Origin: UBA5336 sp964492485
GTDB taxonomy: Bacteria > Pseudomonadota > Alphaproteobacteria > Caulobacterales > Hyphomonadaceae
NCBI GenBank assembly: GCA_964492485.1
Contig: CAZBKM010000005.1
Span: 62,001-126,000 of the forward strand
Length of the DNA: 64,000 nt
Reading direction: 5' to 3'
Shown one piece after another: positions 26,254 to 35,222 of the stretch. Position numbers and translations under genes: made by a program. Position 1 is the stretch's first letter, and every line of letters begins with the position of its first letter. The notes below the pieces were generated by a model. It saw nothing but the letters and a program-made list of their open reading frames with translations. It ran no database searches and had not been told where the DNA came from.

Positions 26254-26687
26254 TGTCCGGTCTGGTCCTGAAACTGGCGCCGGGCGAGCGCGTGGTCGTG
26301 AACGGCGCGACGCTGGAGAATGGCGACCGCCCCTCGCGCATCCGGATCACGTCGGGTAATGCGCGTGTCCTTCGCTGTCGTGACGCACTTCATCCAGACG
26401 ATGTCGATACCCCTGTCAAGCGAGTGTATTTCGCGATTCAGCTCCTGATTACGGGCGATCTCGAGGAAGAGGAGACGCTGCCGGCGGTCGCGGACTCGTG
26501 CGCCAGGCTGCGCGACGTCTTTTCCACGATTCGGCCTGACCTGGTGCCGACCCTCGAAGATATGATCGGTCGTGGAAACTACTATTCTGCACTCTGCCAC
26601 ATGCGCCAGATGATTGCCTTGGAGGCGGACCTGTTCGCCCGCTACCGGCCGGACCCCGACGCCCTGATGGGCGTGGGCGCTGCCTGA
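26253..26687 (+). CDS. flbT: Flagellin mRNA-binding repressor FlbT
   Basis: A 144-aa protein. GLVLKLAPGERVVVNGATLENGDRPSRIRI and KRVYFAIQLLITGDL, seen in parts, are the FlbT signatures. In Caulobacter FlbT binds the flagellin 5' UTR and represses its translation until the hook is done; the same role is inferred here from adjacency to flagellin and flaF. Confidence 0.94.
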   Translation: MSGLVLKLAPGERVVVNGATLENGDRPSRIRITSGNARVLRCRDALHPDDVDTPVKRVYFAIQLLITGDLEEEETLPAVADSCARLRDVFSTIRPDLVPTLEDMIGRGNYYSALCHMRQMIALEADLFARYRPDPDALMGVGAA

Positions 26688-26691
26688 AACC

Positions 26692-27528
26692 ATGTTCCAG
26701 CCGGCAATCCCCCTGCCCGGCTATGGAGGATGGAAATTCCTCCAGTCCACATATGCGCGCCAGCTCGACAGCTTTGCGGACTCGCCGCAGATCCGGAATG
26801 ATCGCGACTATCTGGTCGAAAAGCTCTCGCAACCGATCTCGACCGAGGCGTTCCTCGATGACCGGCGGCTGCTCAGGGTGACCATGACGGCCTTTGGCCT
26901 GGCCGGTGAGGAGTGGAAGCGCGGATTCGTCGAGAAGGCGCTCGATGAGGCGGCCGATCCCGAAAGCACCTTCTTCCAGAGGCTGAACAATCCGAAATAC
27001 ACCCGCTACGCCCAGACCTTCGTGCCGGAGAACGGTCAGATCGCCATCGCGCCCGACCGGCTCGCCGAGCTTTCCGGAGAGTTCGAACGCGCCGCCTTCC
27101 AGCTTGCCGTGGGTGAGGTCGACAATTCGATGCGCCTCAGCCTGAACTACCAGTCCGAGATCGTGGACATGGTCGGTGTCGGCTCGAGCGATCAGGCGAT
27201 CCTTTACCGCATACTCGGCAATGTCCCCTTGCGCACGGTTCTGGAGGGCGCGCTCAACCTGCCCCAGGATATGCGCAGCCTCGATCTCGACCGGCAGGCG
27301 GACATCCTGCGCGAGCAGCTCTCGAGCAAACTCGGGGTGCGCGACCTGACGGACCTGACCCGGCTGGACACGATCGACGAGGTGATCAAGCGCTACCATG
27401 CCATGAACGCGATCCAGCAGGGCCCCTCGCCAACGACTCCGGGGGCCACGGCCCTGGCCCTGCTGAACAGCAGCATCGGCTTTGGCAGCGGGGCCAGCCA
27501 GAACCTTTTCCTAAGCCTCCTGCGCTGA
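26692..27528 (+). CDS. DUF1217 flagellar protein
   Basis: A 278-aa protein with the DUF1217 layout: PGYGGWKFLQSTYARQLDSF near the start, RNDRDYLVEKL, the tract FLDDRRLLRVTMTAFGL, then DSFFQRLNNPKYT-like ESTFFQRLNNPKYTRYAQTF. DUF1217 proteins occur in alphaproteobacterial flagellar loci; function is unknown, with a filament- or hook-associated secreted role suspected. It lies 4 nt after flbT and overlaps the end of fliI on the opposite strand by 18 bp. Confidence 0.8.
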   Translation: MFQPAIPLPGYGGWKFLQSTYARQLDSFADSPQIRNDRDYLVEKLSQPISTEAFLDDRRLLRVTMTAFGLAGEEWKRGFVEKALDEAADPESTFFQRLNNPKYTRYAQTFVPENGQIAIAPDRLAELSGEFERAAFQLAVGEVDNSMRLSLNYQSEIVDMVGVGSSDQAILYRILGNVPLRTVLEGALNLPQDMRSLDLDRQADILREQLSSKLGVRDLTDLTRLDTIDEVIKRYHAMNAIQQGPSPTTPGATALALLNSSIGFGSGASQNLFLSLLR

Positions 27529-28854
27529 TCCCGGAGGCGGCACCGACGCAAGGATCTCCGCCAGCGTGGCGAAAGCGGCCTCCACATCGCCCGGATTGCG
27601 CCGGGCGACAAATGCGTCGAGTGCGGGATAAAGCGCGATGGCGCGGTCCGCCTCGGCGTCCTTGCCGAATTCGTAGAGATTGGCGCGGAGCATCGGCGCC
27701 ACCTCGTCATACAGGGCCACCAGCCGGCGATAGTCCTGAAGGCACGCGTTTTCCGCCTCGGTCGCGGCCTTGGGCAGGCTGCGCGAGACGCTGCGCAGCA
27801 CATCGATAGCGGGATAGCGGCCGCGTTCGGCGATGGCGCGTGACAGGACAATATGTCCGTCCAGAATGCCCCGGATCATGTCGGCGACCGGCTCTTCGAG
27901 GTCGGAGCCCGCCACCAGGACCGAATAGATCGCGGTGATGTCGCCCTGGCCATGGACGCCGGGGCCGGAGCGTTCGGCCAGTTCGGCGATCACGCGCACG
28001 GTTGAGGGCGGGAAGGCATTCAGCGCAGGCGTCTCGCCGGCCATGAGCGCGATCTCGCGATGTGCCTCGGCAAAACGGGTAATCGAATCAAACAGAAACA
28101 GGACGTTGTGGCCCTCGTCGCGGAAATGCTCAGCTGCGGCCATGGCACAATAGGCGGCCCGCTTCTTCGCGCCTGGCGGCTCACTTGCGGTTGCGGTCAC
28201 GACCACGGTGCGCGGCAGGGCGTCGGCCGGCAACGTGTTGGTGACGAACTCGTTCACCTCTCGGCTGCGCTCACCGATCAGGGCGATGACAACCCGGTCG
28301 GCGTCGATCCCCCCTGCCAGCGAGCCGAGCAGCGTGGACTTGCCAATTCCCGAGCCGGCAAACAGCCCCACACGCTGCCCCCGGCACAGGGGCAGCAGCG
28401 TGTCGGTGGCCATCCAGCCGGACGACAGCCGCGGTCCCAGCGTGCGGCGCGCATGGGCCGGCGGCGCAGGGGCGAGCAGCGCCCTCGCCTCGGCCCCAAG
28501 GCCGGCATCAGCGACACCGGAAGCCGTCGGCGGGCGGGCCACTTCCCCGCGATAGTTGACGATCTGTCCCAGCCAGTGGTCGCCCGGCGCGACCGTCGCT
28601 TCGGGCTCGATCCGCACGCGGTCGCCGACGCGAATCGCATCGCACGGCGAGAACAGGAGCGCGGTCACCGAATCCTCCGACACCTGAAGCACTTCGCCAT
28701 GGGCGGTGAAGCCCGGTTTTTCCACCACGATCTCGTTGCCAACGCCGGCCAGCTCGCTGACACCGGCAATCCTTAACGCACCGGGGGCGACGTCGGTCAC
28801 GGTTCCCCAGAGCCGGAACAGCCGTTGTCGCTGGGCATGTCGGGTCTGCGGCAT
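27511..28854 (-). CDS. fliI: Flagellar export ATPase FliI
   Basis: A 447-aa ATPase that powers and unloads the flagellar type III export system. The P-loop GSGIGKST is at residues 167-174, Walker B is in VLFLFDSITRFAEAHREIAL, and PALNAFPPSTVRVIAELAERSG and GSDLEEPVADMIRGILDGHIVLSR (in parts) are signatures of the family. It is transcribed alone, divergent from flgB. Confidence 0.96.
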   Translation of the reverse strand: MPQTRHAQRQRLFRLWGTVTDVAPGALRIAGVSELAGVGNEIVVEKPGFTAHGEVLQVSEDSVTALLFSPCDAIRVGDRVRIEPEATVAPGDHWLGQIVNYRGEVARPPTASGVADAGLGAEARALLAPAPPAHARRTLGPRLSSGWMATDTLLPLCRGQRVGLFAGSGIGKSTLLGSLAGGIDADRVVIALIGERSREVNEFVTNTLPADALPRTVVVTATASEPPGAKKRAAYCAMAAAEHFRDEGHNVLFLFDSITRFAEAHREIALMAGETPALNAFPPSTVRVIAELAERSGPGVHGQGDITAIYSVLVAGSDLEEPVADMIRGILDGHIVLSRAIAERGRYPAIDVLRSVSRSLPKAATEAENACLQDYRRLVALYDEVAPMLRANLYEFGKDAEADRAIALYPALDAFVARRNPGDVEAAFATLAEILASVPPPGSAQEA

Positions 28855-28877
28855 GGCGTGCGGGTCCCCAGAAGGCG

Positions 28878-28926
28878 TTAACCGTTTCTTTAACGTATCG
28901 GTCGATGTGTTGCCGTGCGGTTAACC
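28878..28926. promoter_or_regulatory. TTAA-rich divergent fliI/flgB control region
   Basis: Two TTAA tetramers 8 bp apart (28878-28881 and 28890-28893, one base more than the CtrA consensus spacing) and a TTAACC at 28921-28926 lie in the 86-bp gap. This suggests CtrA-type control of both operons, but the spacing is imperfect. Confidence 0.4.
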
Positions 28927-28940
28927 AAGGTGAATCGCCC

Positions 28941-29300
28941 ATGATCAACGATTTGTCCCTGTTCCAGATCTACGGCGCGATGGCGCGTCACGCGTCGGAG
29001 AGCCAGCGTGTCAGCGCGACCAATATCGCGAACGCCGACCGGCCGGGCTACCAGGCGGTCGAGCTGGAATCCTTTCAGGATTACCTCGCGCGGGTGTCGA
29101 ACGGGGCGCCCGGAGGGGGGCTGACGGCATCATTCAAGCTGCTCGACAGCCCGTCGGCCGCCTCGCCGAACGGCAACACGTCGAGCCTGGAAGCGCAGGC
29201 GTTCAGGGCGGCCGAGGCGAAGGGCCAGCATGAGTTGGCATTGACGGTCTACACCAAATCGCTGGACCTGATGCGTCTGGCGCTCGGTCGGCGCAGTTAG
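28941..29300 (+). CDS. flgB: Proximal rod protein FlgB
   Basis: A 119-aa rod protein. The N-terminus carries SQRVSATNIANADRPGYQA and the C-terminus HELALTVYTKSLDLMRLALGRRS, typical of FlgB. The ATG at 28941 matches the family; an upstream in-frame codon would cover the control region. First gene of an eight-gene operon, 11 nt before flgC. Confidence 0.93.
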   Translation: MINDLSLFQIYGAMARHASESQRVSATNIANADRPGYQAVELESFQDYLARVSNGAPGGGLTASFKLLDSPSAASPNGNTSSLEAQAFRAAEAKGQHELALTVYTKSLDLMRLALGRRS

Positions 29301-29311
29301 GGAGCGGTCTG

Positions 29312-29695
29312 ATGAATTCCCTCAAGGCAACGATGATGCAGGCCATGTCCGGGATGCAGACGCAGTCCCAGCGCATTGGCGTGACCGCCGAGAACATTTC
29401 CAATGCCGATACGCCGGGCTATCGCCGCAAGCTGCTGGTCGATGCGCCCGGTGCCACGTCGGCCGAGGCTTTCAAGGCCCTGCGGGTGCAGCTCGACACC
29501 ACGCCGGGCGAACGCGCCTACGACCCCGCCCATCCGCTGGCCGACGGCGACGGCTATGTGACGATGTCAAACGTCTCGCTGGTGACGGAAATGGCCGACA
29601 TGCGCGAGGCCAACCGCTCCTACGAGGCCAATCTCAACTCGTTCCAACAGGCTCGCGACATGTACCGGTCGCTGCTGGACATCCTGCGGCGCTGA
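29312..29695 (+). CDS. flgC: Proximal rod protein FlgC
   Basis: A 127-aa rod protein with RIGVTAENISNADTPGYRRK near the start and the conserved YVTMSNVSLVTEMADMREANRSYEANLN and terminal MYRSLLDILRR. A GGAGCGG site precedes the ATG. Followed by fliE after 20 nt. Confidence 0.96.
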   Translation: MNSLKATMMQAMSGMQTQSQRIGVTAENISNADTPGYRRKLLVDAPGATSAEAFKALRVQLDTTPGERAYDPAHPLADGDGYVTMSNVSLVTEMADMREANRSYEANLNSFQQARDMYRSLLDILRR

Positions 29696-29715
29696 ACGGA
29701 TAGGGAGCTGGCCCC

Positions 29716-30012
29716 ATGTCTTCGGTAAGTTTCAACCCCTACCAGGCCCTCAATTCCTCTGCTCTGGGCGATGCGGCGAAGCCTGCGGTCAAGACGGAGG
29801 ATGCCGGCGCGAAAGTCGCCGAGGGCGTCTCCAACTTCAAGGCCGCCATCCAGGATGCCGAAAAGGCCGCCATGGACACTGCGGTGTCCGGCGCCGACCC
29901 GCATGCCATGGTTCAGGCGCTGGCGAATGCGGAGATGGCGCTCGATACGGCGGTGACGATCCGCGACAAGGTGGTCGAGGCGTATCAGGAACTGCTGCGC
30001 ATGCCGGTATAG
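29716..30012 (+). CDS. fliE: Hook-basal body protein FliE
   Basis: A 98-aa MS-ring/rod junction protein. NFKAAIQDAEKAAMDTAVSG and the C-terminal VQALANAEMALDTAVTIRDKVVEAYQELLRMPV (in parts) are the FliE signature; the N-terminus is a short variable region. A 119-bp gap without recognisable signal separates it from fliQ. Confidence 0.95.
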   Translation: MSSVSFNPYQALNSSALGDAAKPAVKTEDAGAKVAEGVSNFKAAIQDAEKAAMDTAVSGADPHAMVQALANAEMALDTAVTIRDKVVEAYQELLRMPV

Positions 30013-30131
30013 GCCACGCCGGGCGATGATTCTGCCGTCGATGGCGGCACGGGCGATGTGCGGTCGGGGCAAGCCGTTATGAGGGGTCTGTCGGGGGACG
30101 GGCCGGGTCAGCACACCAGGAGGGGGACGAC

Positions 30132-30395
30132 GTGTCCGAAGCCGAGATACTCGATGTCCTGCGCGCCCACATCTGGGGCGCCGTGATGATGGGGCTGCCG
30201 ATCCTGGCGGCGACGCTGTTCCTGGGCTTTGCCATCGGCCTGGTGCAGGCGCTGACCTCGATCCAGGAGATGACCCTGACTTTCATTCCGAAGATCTTCG
30301 CAGTGGCCGTCGTGTTCCTGCTGTCTCTGGGCTACATGACGCGCATCGCGCTCGACCTGTTCAACAATCACGTCCTTCCCATGGTTGCGGGGTAG
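30132..30395 (+). CDS. fliQ: Flagellar export gate protein FliQ
   Basis: An 87-aa protein with two transmembrane helices (about 16-38 and 50-72), including GLVQALTSIQEMTLTFIPKI, the invariant FliQ loop. The start is GTG with an AGGAGGGGG site upstream. It is 6 nt from flhA. Confidence 0.96.
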   Translation: MSEAEILDVLRAHIWGAVMMGLPILAATLFLGFAIGLVQALTSIQEMTLTFIPKIFAVAVVFLLSLGYMTRIALDLFNNHVLPMVAG

Positions 30396-30401
30396 GAGGC
30401 G

Positions 30402-32477
30402 ATGCCCGCCCTGTCCTTCGACCTGTCGCGCCCGACGGCCCTGCTCGCGATCGGGCTGATGCTGGTAATCCTGGTGATGGTGCTTCCGGTGCCCGCCTGG
30501 GTCATGGACATCGGCCTGACCATTTCCTTTGCCTTCGCGATCCTGATCTTCACAACCACGATCTTCATCGAGAAACCGCTGGACTTTTCCTCATTCCCCA
30601 GCGTGCTGCTCGCCTCGCTGATCTTGCGGCTGTCGCTGAACGTGTCGTCGACAAAGCTGATCATCAGCGAGGGGCATACCGGGACCGATGCGGCCGGCGG
30701 GGTCATCGAGGGCTTCGCCATGTTCATCATGGGCGGAAACCTGTTCGTCGGCCTGGTCGTCTTTGGTGTTCTGATCATCGTGAACTTCATGGTGATTACC
30801 CGGGGCGCGGGCCGCATGGCCGAGGTGGGAGCCCGCTTCGCCCTGGATGCCATGCCCGGCAAGCAGCTGGCCATCGATTCCGACCTTGCCGTCGGCGCGA
30901 TCAGCCATGAGGAAGCCAAGCAGCGCAGGGCCAGGGAGCAGGAGGAGGCCGCCTTCCTTGGCTCGCTCGACGGCGCGTCGAAATTCGTCAAGGGCGATGC
31001 CATTGCGGGCCTGCTCATCACGGCGCTGAACCTGATTGCCGGGATCGGCTTCGGCCTGACGGTGCACCAGCTTTCCTTCTCGGAGGCGCTGGCGAACTAT
31101 TCGATCCTCACCGTCGGTGACGGCCTCGTGTCACAGATCCCCGCCGTCATCGTGTCGGTCTCCGCCGCCCTGCTCCTGTCGAAGGGGCGTGACGAGGGCT
31201 CGATCGACCTGGCGCTCGGCAAGCAGCTTGCCGGGAATGCCTCTGCGCTCATGATCGTGGCCGGGATCCTCGCGGTCTTCGCGGTGGTGCCGGGCCTGCC
31301 CTTCATTCCGTTCATGCTGGCGGCGGGCGGCTTTGCGGCGGCCGGCTACATGATCCGCCAGGCCGCGCAGCGCCAGGCGACCGAGGTGGAGGCGCCGGCG
31401 GAGCCCGAACCGGGCAAGCCCCCCAGTATCGGGGATGCCATACACGCGGACGAGATCCATCTGGAAGTGGCGCCAAACCTCGTCAGCATGGTGCTGGTCG
31501 GCGAAACCGGCTTCGAGAGCCGGATCGACAAGATTCGGCGCTATATTGCGGAAGAGTACGGTTTCGTGCTGCCGCCGATCCGCATGACCGACAATCCGAC
31601 CCTGGCGTCCAACGATTACCGTATCCGGATCCAGGGCGTGAAGGTCGATACGGGCAAGCTGCGTCCGGGCTGGGTTCTGGCGCTGATGGAGGATGACCAG
31701 CTTCCCCATCTCCAGGGCGAGAAGGTCCGTGAGCCGGTCTACAAGGCGGCCGCCCGCTGGCTCCCGGCCAGCAAGAAGCCGGAGCTCGCCGCCGCCGGTA
31801 TTCCGGCTATCGACCCCATCGAGGTGCTGGCGACCCACATGCTGGAGACGATCCAGGCGAACTTCTCGCTTGTCTTCACCCGCATGGTGATGATGGACAC
31901 GCTGGATGCCGTCACCCAGGTCAGCGAGCCGGAACGCGCGGCGTCAAACCAGCGATTCCTGGACGAGTACATTCCCGGCAAGGTGCCGCCCGAGATGTTG
32001 CTGTCTGTTTTGCGGGCGCTTCTGGAGGAGCGGGTTTCCATCCGCAACCTGTTCCTGATCGTCGAGACGATCGCCGAGGTGAAGTCCAATGTGTCCGGTG
32101 TGCCCCGAATCGTCGAACTGGTGCGCCAACGCTTGGCTTTCCAGATCGTGGACCGGCTGCAGGACGAGCAGGGCCGCCTGCCGCTGGTTCAGCTCTCCAC
32201 CGAATGGGAGAAGCGGTTCAACGAATACGAGATCACCAATGACAGCGGCGGGTCCGACATCGCGCTGCCACCGGAGCTGTTTGGGGAATTGACCTCCTCG
32301 GTCCAGAAGAAGCTGAACGAGGTCGCCAAGAAGGGCATCAATGCTGCCGTCGCGACGTCGGCCCGACGGCGCCGGTTCCTGCAGACCGTGCTTTCCAGCA
32401 GCGGCGTGCGCAACGCGGTGCTCGCCTATGAGGAAATCGGCGCGAAGACCAAGCCTTACATCATCGGAGTGGTGTGA
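30402..32477 (+). CDS. flhA: Flagellar export gate protein FlhA
   Basis: A 691-aa export gate subunit of usual size. About eight N-terminal transmembrane helices carry the FHIPEP signature (RGAGRMAEVGARFALDAMPG, KQLAIDSDLAVGAISHEEA), and the long cytoplasmic domain docks chaperones (RKIRRYIAEEYGFVLP-type, VEVLATHMLETIQ, DRLQDEQGRLPLVQLSTEWE). A TAGGAGG site precedes the ATG. The stop overlaps the fliR ATG by one base. Confidence 0.97.
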   Translation: MPALSFDLSRPTALLAIGLMLVILVMVLPVPAWVMDIGLTISFAFAILIFTTTIFIEKPLDFSSFPSVLLASLILRLSLNVSSTKLIISEGHTGTDAAGGVIEGFAMFIMGGNLFVGLVVFGVLIIVNFMVITRGAGRMAEVGARFALDAMPGKQLAIDSDLAVGAISHEEAKQRRAREQEEAAFLGSLDGASKFVKGDAIAGLLITALNLIAGIGFGLTVHQLSFSEALANYSILTVGDGLVSQIPAVIVSVSAALLLSKGRDEGSIDLALGKQLAGNASALMIVAGILAVFAVVPGLPFIPFMLAAGGFAAAGYMIRQAAQRQATEVEAPAEPEPGKPPSIGDAIHADEIHLEVAPNLVSMVLVGETGFESRIDKIRRYIAEEYGFVLPPIRMTDNPTLASNDYRIRIQGVKVDTGKLRPGWVLALMEDDQLPHLQGEKVREPVYKAAARWLPASKKPELAAAGIPAIDPIEVLATHMLETIQANFSLVFTRMVMMDTLDAVTQVSEPERAASNQRFLDEYIPGKVPPEMLLSVLRALLEERVSIRNLFLIVETIAEVKSNVSGVPRIVELVRQRLAFQIVDRLQDEQGRLPLVQLSTEWEKRFNEYEITNDSGGSDIALPPELFGELTSSVQKKLNEVAKKGINAAVATSARRRRFLQTVLSSSGVRNAVLAYEEIGAKTKPYIIGVV

Positions 32478-33232
32478 TGGAGGGGCTCGCGCCCCTTCTG
32501 ACCGAACTGGAACCCTGGGTGGCAACGTTCATGGCGCTGGTAGCGCGTCTGTCGCTCGTGGTGTTCTTCCTGCCTGGGATCGGGGAACAGACGGTCCCCG
32601 TTCGGGTCCGGCTGGCCATGCTGATCGCCACCGCAGCGGTGCTGACGGCCAACGGCGTCATCGAGCCGCCCTCGCTGCGCCCCTTCGCCGGCTATCTGGG
32701 CCTGCTGGTCACGGAACTCGTCATCGGGTTCTTCCTCGGGGCAACGGTGCGTCTGTCGATCTGGATGCTTTCGACGGCAGGGTCGGTGATCGCCCAGTCC
32801 ATCGGCCTGGCGCAGTTTCTCGGCGTCGCCCTGGAGACCGAAGCGCAGACCTTCACGTCCAATCTCCTGGCCATGGCCGGTGCGGCGATCCTGCTCACGG
32901 CCAATTTTCATGTGCATGTGATTTCGGGCCTGATCCGCCTGTATCAGGACGTGCCGGTGGGGGCTCTGGCCCAGGTGAATCTCGAATTCCTGATCCAGGG
33001 ATTCTACGAGGCGTTCAGCTACGGATTGCTGCTGGCCTGGCCGTTCGTGGTCATTCACCTGCTCTACAACATCGCGCTGGGCTTCATCAACAAGGCGCTG
33101 CCACAGCTCATGGTGGCATTCGTCGGTGCGCCATTCCTCGTCGGGGCCGGCACGTTCTTCCTGGCGCTGTCGGTGACCGCAATGCTCCTAGTCTGGAAGG
33201 ACCGGGCGCTGCAGGTGATCGGGTGGATGTGA
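32477..33232 (+). CDS. fliR: Flagellar export gate protein FliR
   Basis: A 251-aa integral membrane protein of the FliPQR core with about six hydrophobic segments (LVARLSLVVFFLPGIGEQTVPVRVRL, GYLGLLVTELVIGFFLGA, ALPQLMVAFVGAPFLVGAG). The ATG overlaps the flhA stop, and flhB starts 6 nt after its stop. Confidence 0.94.
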   Translation: MEGLAPLLTELEPWVATFMALVARLSLVVFFLPGIGEQTVPVRVRLAMLIATAAVLTANGVIEPPSLRPFAGYLGLLVTELVIGFFLGATVRLSIWMLSTAGSVIAQSIGLAQFLGVALETEAQTFTSNLLAMAGAAILLTANFHVHVISGLIRLYQDVPVGALAQVNLEFLIQGFYEAFSYGLLLAWPFVVIHLLYNIALGFINKALPQLMVAFVGAPFLVGAGTFFLALSVTAMLLVWKDRALQVIGWM

Positions 33233-33238
33233 GGCGCC

Positions 33239-34336
33239 ATGGCGGAAGAGAACCAGAGCGGTGGCGGTGAGAAGGAATTCGAGGCCACGGAGCACAAGCG
33301 CCAGGAGGCGCGCCGCCAGGGGAATGTCGCCCAGTCGAAGGAGTTCAACACCCTTGCCCTCTTCCTGGGTATACTCGGCGGGGCCTTCATGTTCCGCGCC
33401 TTCGCGGGTGCGGCGCTGTTCAACGACTTTTCCGCGCTTCTCTACCACAGCGACCGGTTCGCTGCCGATGCGTTCGACGCGGGCGGCGCGAATCTGATCG
33501 GCCTGGTGCAGGATGTGATCCTGGCCATGGTTCCGCTCCTGCTCGGGCTTGCCGTCTCGGTCCTGATCGCGCTGGTGGTTCAGCGCGGCGTGGCCTTCTC
33601 GGTGGAGAAGATCAAGCCGAAGGCGGACAATCTCAATCCCGTGGAGAACATCAAGAAGCGCTATGGTGCCAAGGGATTCACGGACTTCCTGAAGGACACG
33701 GCGAAGATGCTGTTCGCGGGCCTGATCGCGACGGTGTTCCTGATCCAGTTCGCGCGCGACTATTATGCCAGCAGCGCCCTGCAGGTCGGCCAGTTTGCCG
33801 GTTTCACCTTCCGCCAGACCCTGAACATGATCATCGCCTACTGCGTCTTCCAGGCTGTGCTGGCTGCGATCGACCTGCCGCTGCAACAGCAACTCCACGC
33901 CAATCGGCTGAAGATGACCCGCGAGGAGATCAAGAAGGAAAGCAAGCAGAACGAGGGCGACCCCCAGCTGAAACAGTCGCGCCGCCAGAAGGCGTCGCAA
34001 ATGTCGCGCGGCCAGATGATCAAGAACGTCCCCGACGCCACGGTGGTCATGGTCAACCCGGAACACTATGCCGTGGCGCTGAAATGGGATCCGGATGGCG
34101 ATCGCGCGCCCGTCTGCATCGCCAAGGGAGTCGACCATCTTGCCGCCCGCATTCGCGAGGTCGCCCTGGCCAACAACATTCCGATCTACAGGGATCCGCC
34201 CGCGGCCCGGTCGATCTACGCCCTGGTGGACATTGATGAAGAGATCCACCCGCAACACTTCGCGGCGGTGGCCGCCGCCATCCAGTTCGTCGACCGCGTC
34301 CGAAAGCAGATGGAGGCACCGCATGGCCAGGTCTGA
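33239..34336 (+). CDS. flhB: Flagellar export specificity switch protein FlhB
   Basis: A 365-aa membrane protein that changes substrate from rod/hook to filament proteins. It starts with the family's EKEFEATEHKRQEARRQGNV, has four transmembrane segments, and a cytoplasmic autocleavage domain: KNVPDATVVMVNPEHYAVAL. The cleavage site is NPEH (residues 273-276) rather than the usual NPTH. Its end overlaps the fliJ-like gene by 14 nt. Confidence 0.96.
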   Translation: MAEENQSGGGEKEFEATEHKRQEARRQGNVAQSKEFNTLALFLGILGGAFMFRAFAGAALFNDFSALLYHSDRFAADAFDAGGANLIGLVQDVILAMVPLLLGLAVSVLIALVVQRGVAFSVEKIKPKADNLNPVENIKKRYGAKGFTDFLKDTAKMLFAGLIATVFLIQFARDYYASSALQVGQFAGFTFRQTLNMIIAYCVFQAVLAAIDLPLQQQLHANRLKMTREEIKKESKQNEGDPQLKQSRRQKASQMSRGQMIKNVPDATVVMVNPEHYAVALKWDPDGDRAPVCIAKGVDHLAARIREVALANNIPIYRDPPAARSIYALVDIDEEIHPQHFAAVAAAIQFVDRVRKQMEAPHGQV

Positions 34337-34652
34337 TGCCGTGCTGCAGCGCCTGGTCGCGCTGAAGCGCCAGGCTGCGGAGCAGTCCGTACTCGCCCTG
34401 CAGCAGCGGGTTCGCCAGGCCGAGGCGGCCCTCGGCGAGGCGGTGGCGCGACTGGATGCGACCGACAGCGAGCACCTCGACTTCACGCTGCGCAAGCTCG
34501 CCCATCAGCAGGGTCATATCCGCAAGGCCCTGGCCGACATCGAGGCCCAGCGTCGCGCAGTCGAGGAGACGCGCAGCCATCTGGGTGAAGCGGAAACCGC
34601 GCTGCGCCGGGCGCTCCACGCCGAGGAACGCCTTGCGGCGAGACGGTCTTAA
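34323..34652 (+). CDS. fliJ: FliJ-like coiled-coil protein
   Basis: A 109-aa protein that is almost entirely a charged alpha-helical coiled coil (LKRQAAEQSVLALQQRVRQAEAALGEAVARL in parts). FliJ joins the ATPase ring to the export gate. The ATG is inside the flhB end; position at the tail of the export operon and fold support FliJ, but coiled coils give weak identity evidence. Confidence 0.6.
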   Translation: MARSDAVLQRLVALKRQAAEQSVLALQQRVRQAEAALGEAVARLDATDSEHLDFTLRKLAHQQGHIRKALADIEAQRRAVEETRSHLGEAETALRRALHAEERLAARRS

Positions 34653-34832
34653 GGCGGCCGGGCGACCTTTTCTCAAGCAGGTCGTCTTCGCCCTTTGTTC
34701 GCGGGCGCTCGCTTGAAGTGGCTTCGGCCGGGGCCCATTTATCGGTCAAGCCAGTCGGGCATTTCGCGGGATCGCCGCCAGCGGGGTCTCATCCGACCGG
34801 CGCCAATCCTGTCTCATTAGGAGGGATAAGGC
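34653..34832. other. Gap between flagellar locus and DUF1150 gene
   Basis: 180 bp; I see only an AGGAGGGAT ribosome-binding site at its end (34819-34828). Confidence 0.3.
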
Positions 34833-35084
34833 ATGCACAATGAAAGCCAGAGCCGGGTGACCTTCGAACAGTTCGAAGCCGCCAATCTCGTCTACATCCG
34901 TCCCATCGACGAAGGCGAGCTGAACCAGATCCTGCCGCCAAATGCGCTGGATGAACTCAACGACACGCAGAACCTCTTTGCCGTCCACGACTCAAGGGGT
35001 CAGCGGATCGCAATCGTCGAGGGTCGGGAGGCGGCGTTCGAGGCGGCGAGGGCCAACAACCTCAAGCCCGCCAGCCTGCATTAG
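34833..35084 (+). CDS. DUF1150 family protein
   Basis: An 83-aa protein matching DUF1150: NLVYIRPIDEGEL, NLFAVHDSRGQRIAIVEGREAAFEAARANNLKPASLH (in parts). In other alphaproteobacteria this small family sits beside small heat-shock protein genes; here it is alone between the flagellar locus and trmD. Function unknown. A strong AGGAGGGA site precedes the ATG. Confidence 0.85.
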   Translation: MHNESQSRVTFEQFEAANLVYIRPIDEGELNQILPPNALDELNDTQNLFAVHDSRGQRIAIVEGREAAFEAARANNLKPASLH

Positions 35085-35110
35085 GGACCCGCAGACCGCT
35101 TAACGGGTCT

Positions 35111-35158
35111 AAAGCATTTTCGAGCGAAGTGGGCACCGGTTCACGTTAAGAAAATGCT
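35111..35158. repeat. Interspersed repeat, family 1, single copy
   Basis: AGCATTTTC (35113-35121) and GAAAATGCT (35150-35158) are inverted repeats around the core GCGAAGTGGGCACCGGTTC (35124-35142). The same 19-nt core recurs at 59965-59983 and, with one change, at 60021-60039. This type of palindromic repeat is common in alphaproteobacterial intergenic DNA. Confidence 0.8.
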
Positions 35159-35172
35159 CAAAAACAAGAACA

Positions 35173-35214
35173 TAGCGCATCTTCACTGACTCCGATTGAC
35201 TTGAAGATGCGCTA
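35173..35214. repeat. 13-bp perfect inverted repeat
   Basis: TAGCGCATCTTCA (35173-35185) is matched exactly by TGAAGATGCGCTA (35202-35214), with a 16-nt loop, directly after the family 1 repeat. It may be the second half of a composite element. Confidence 0.75.
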
Positions 35215-35222
35215 GCCGATCC

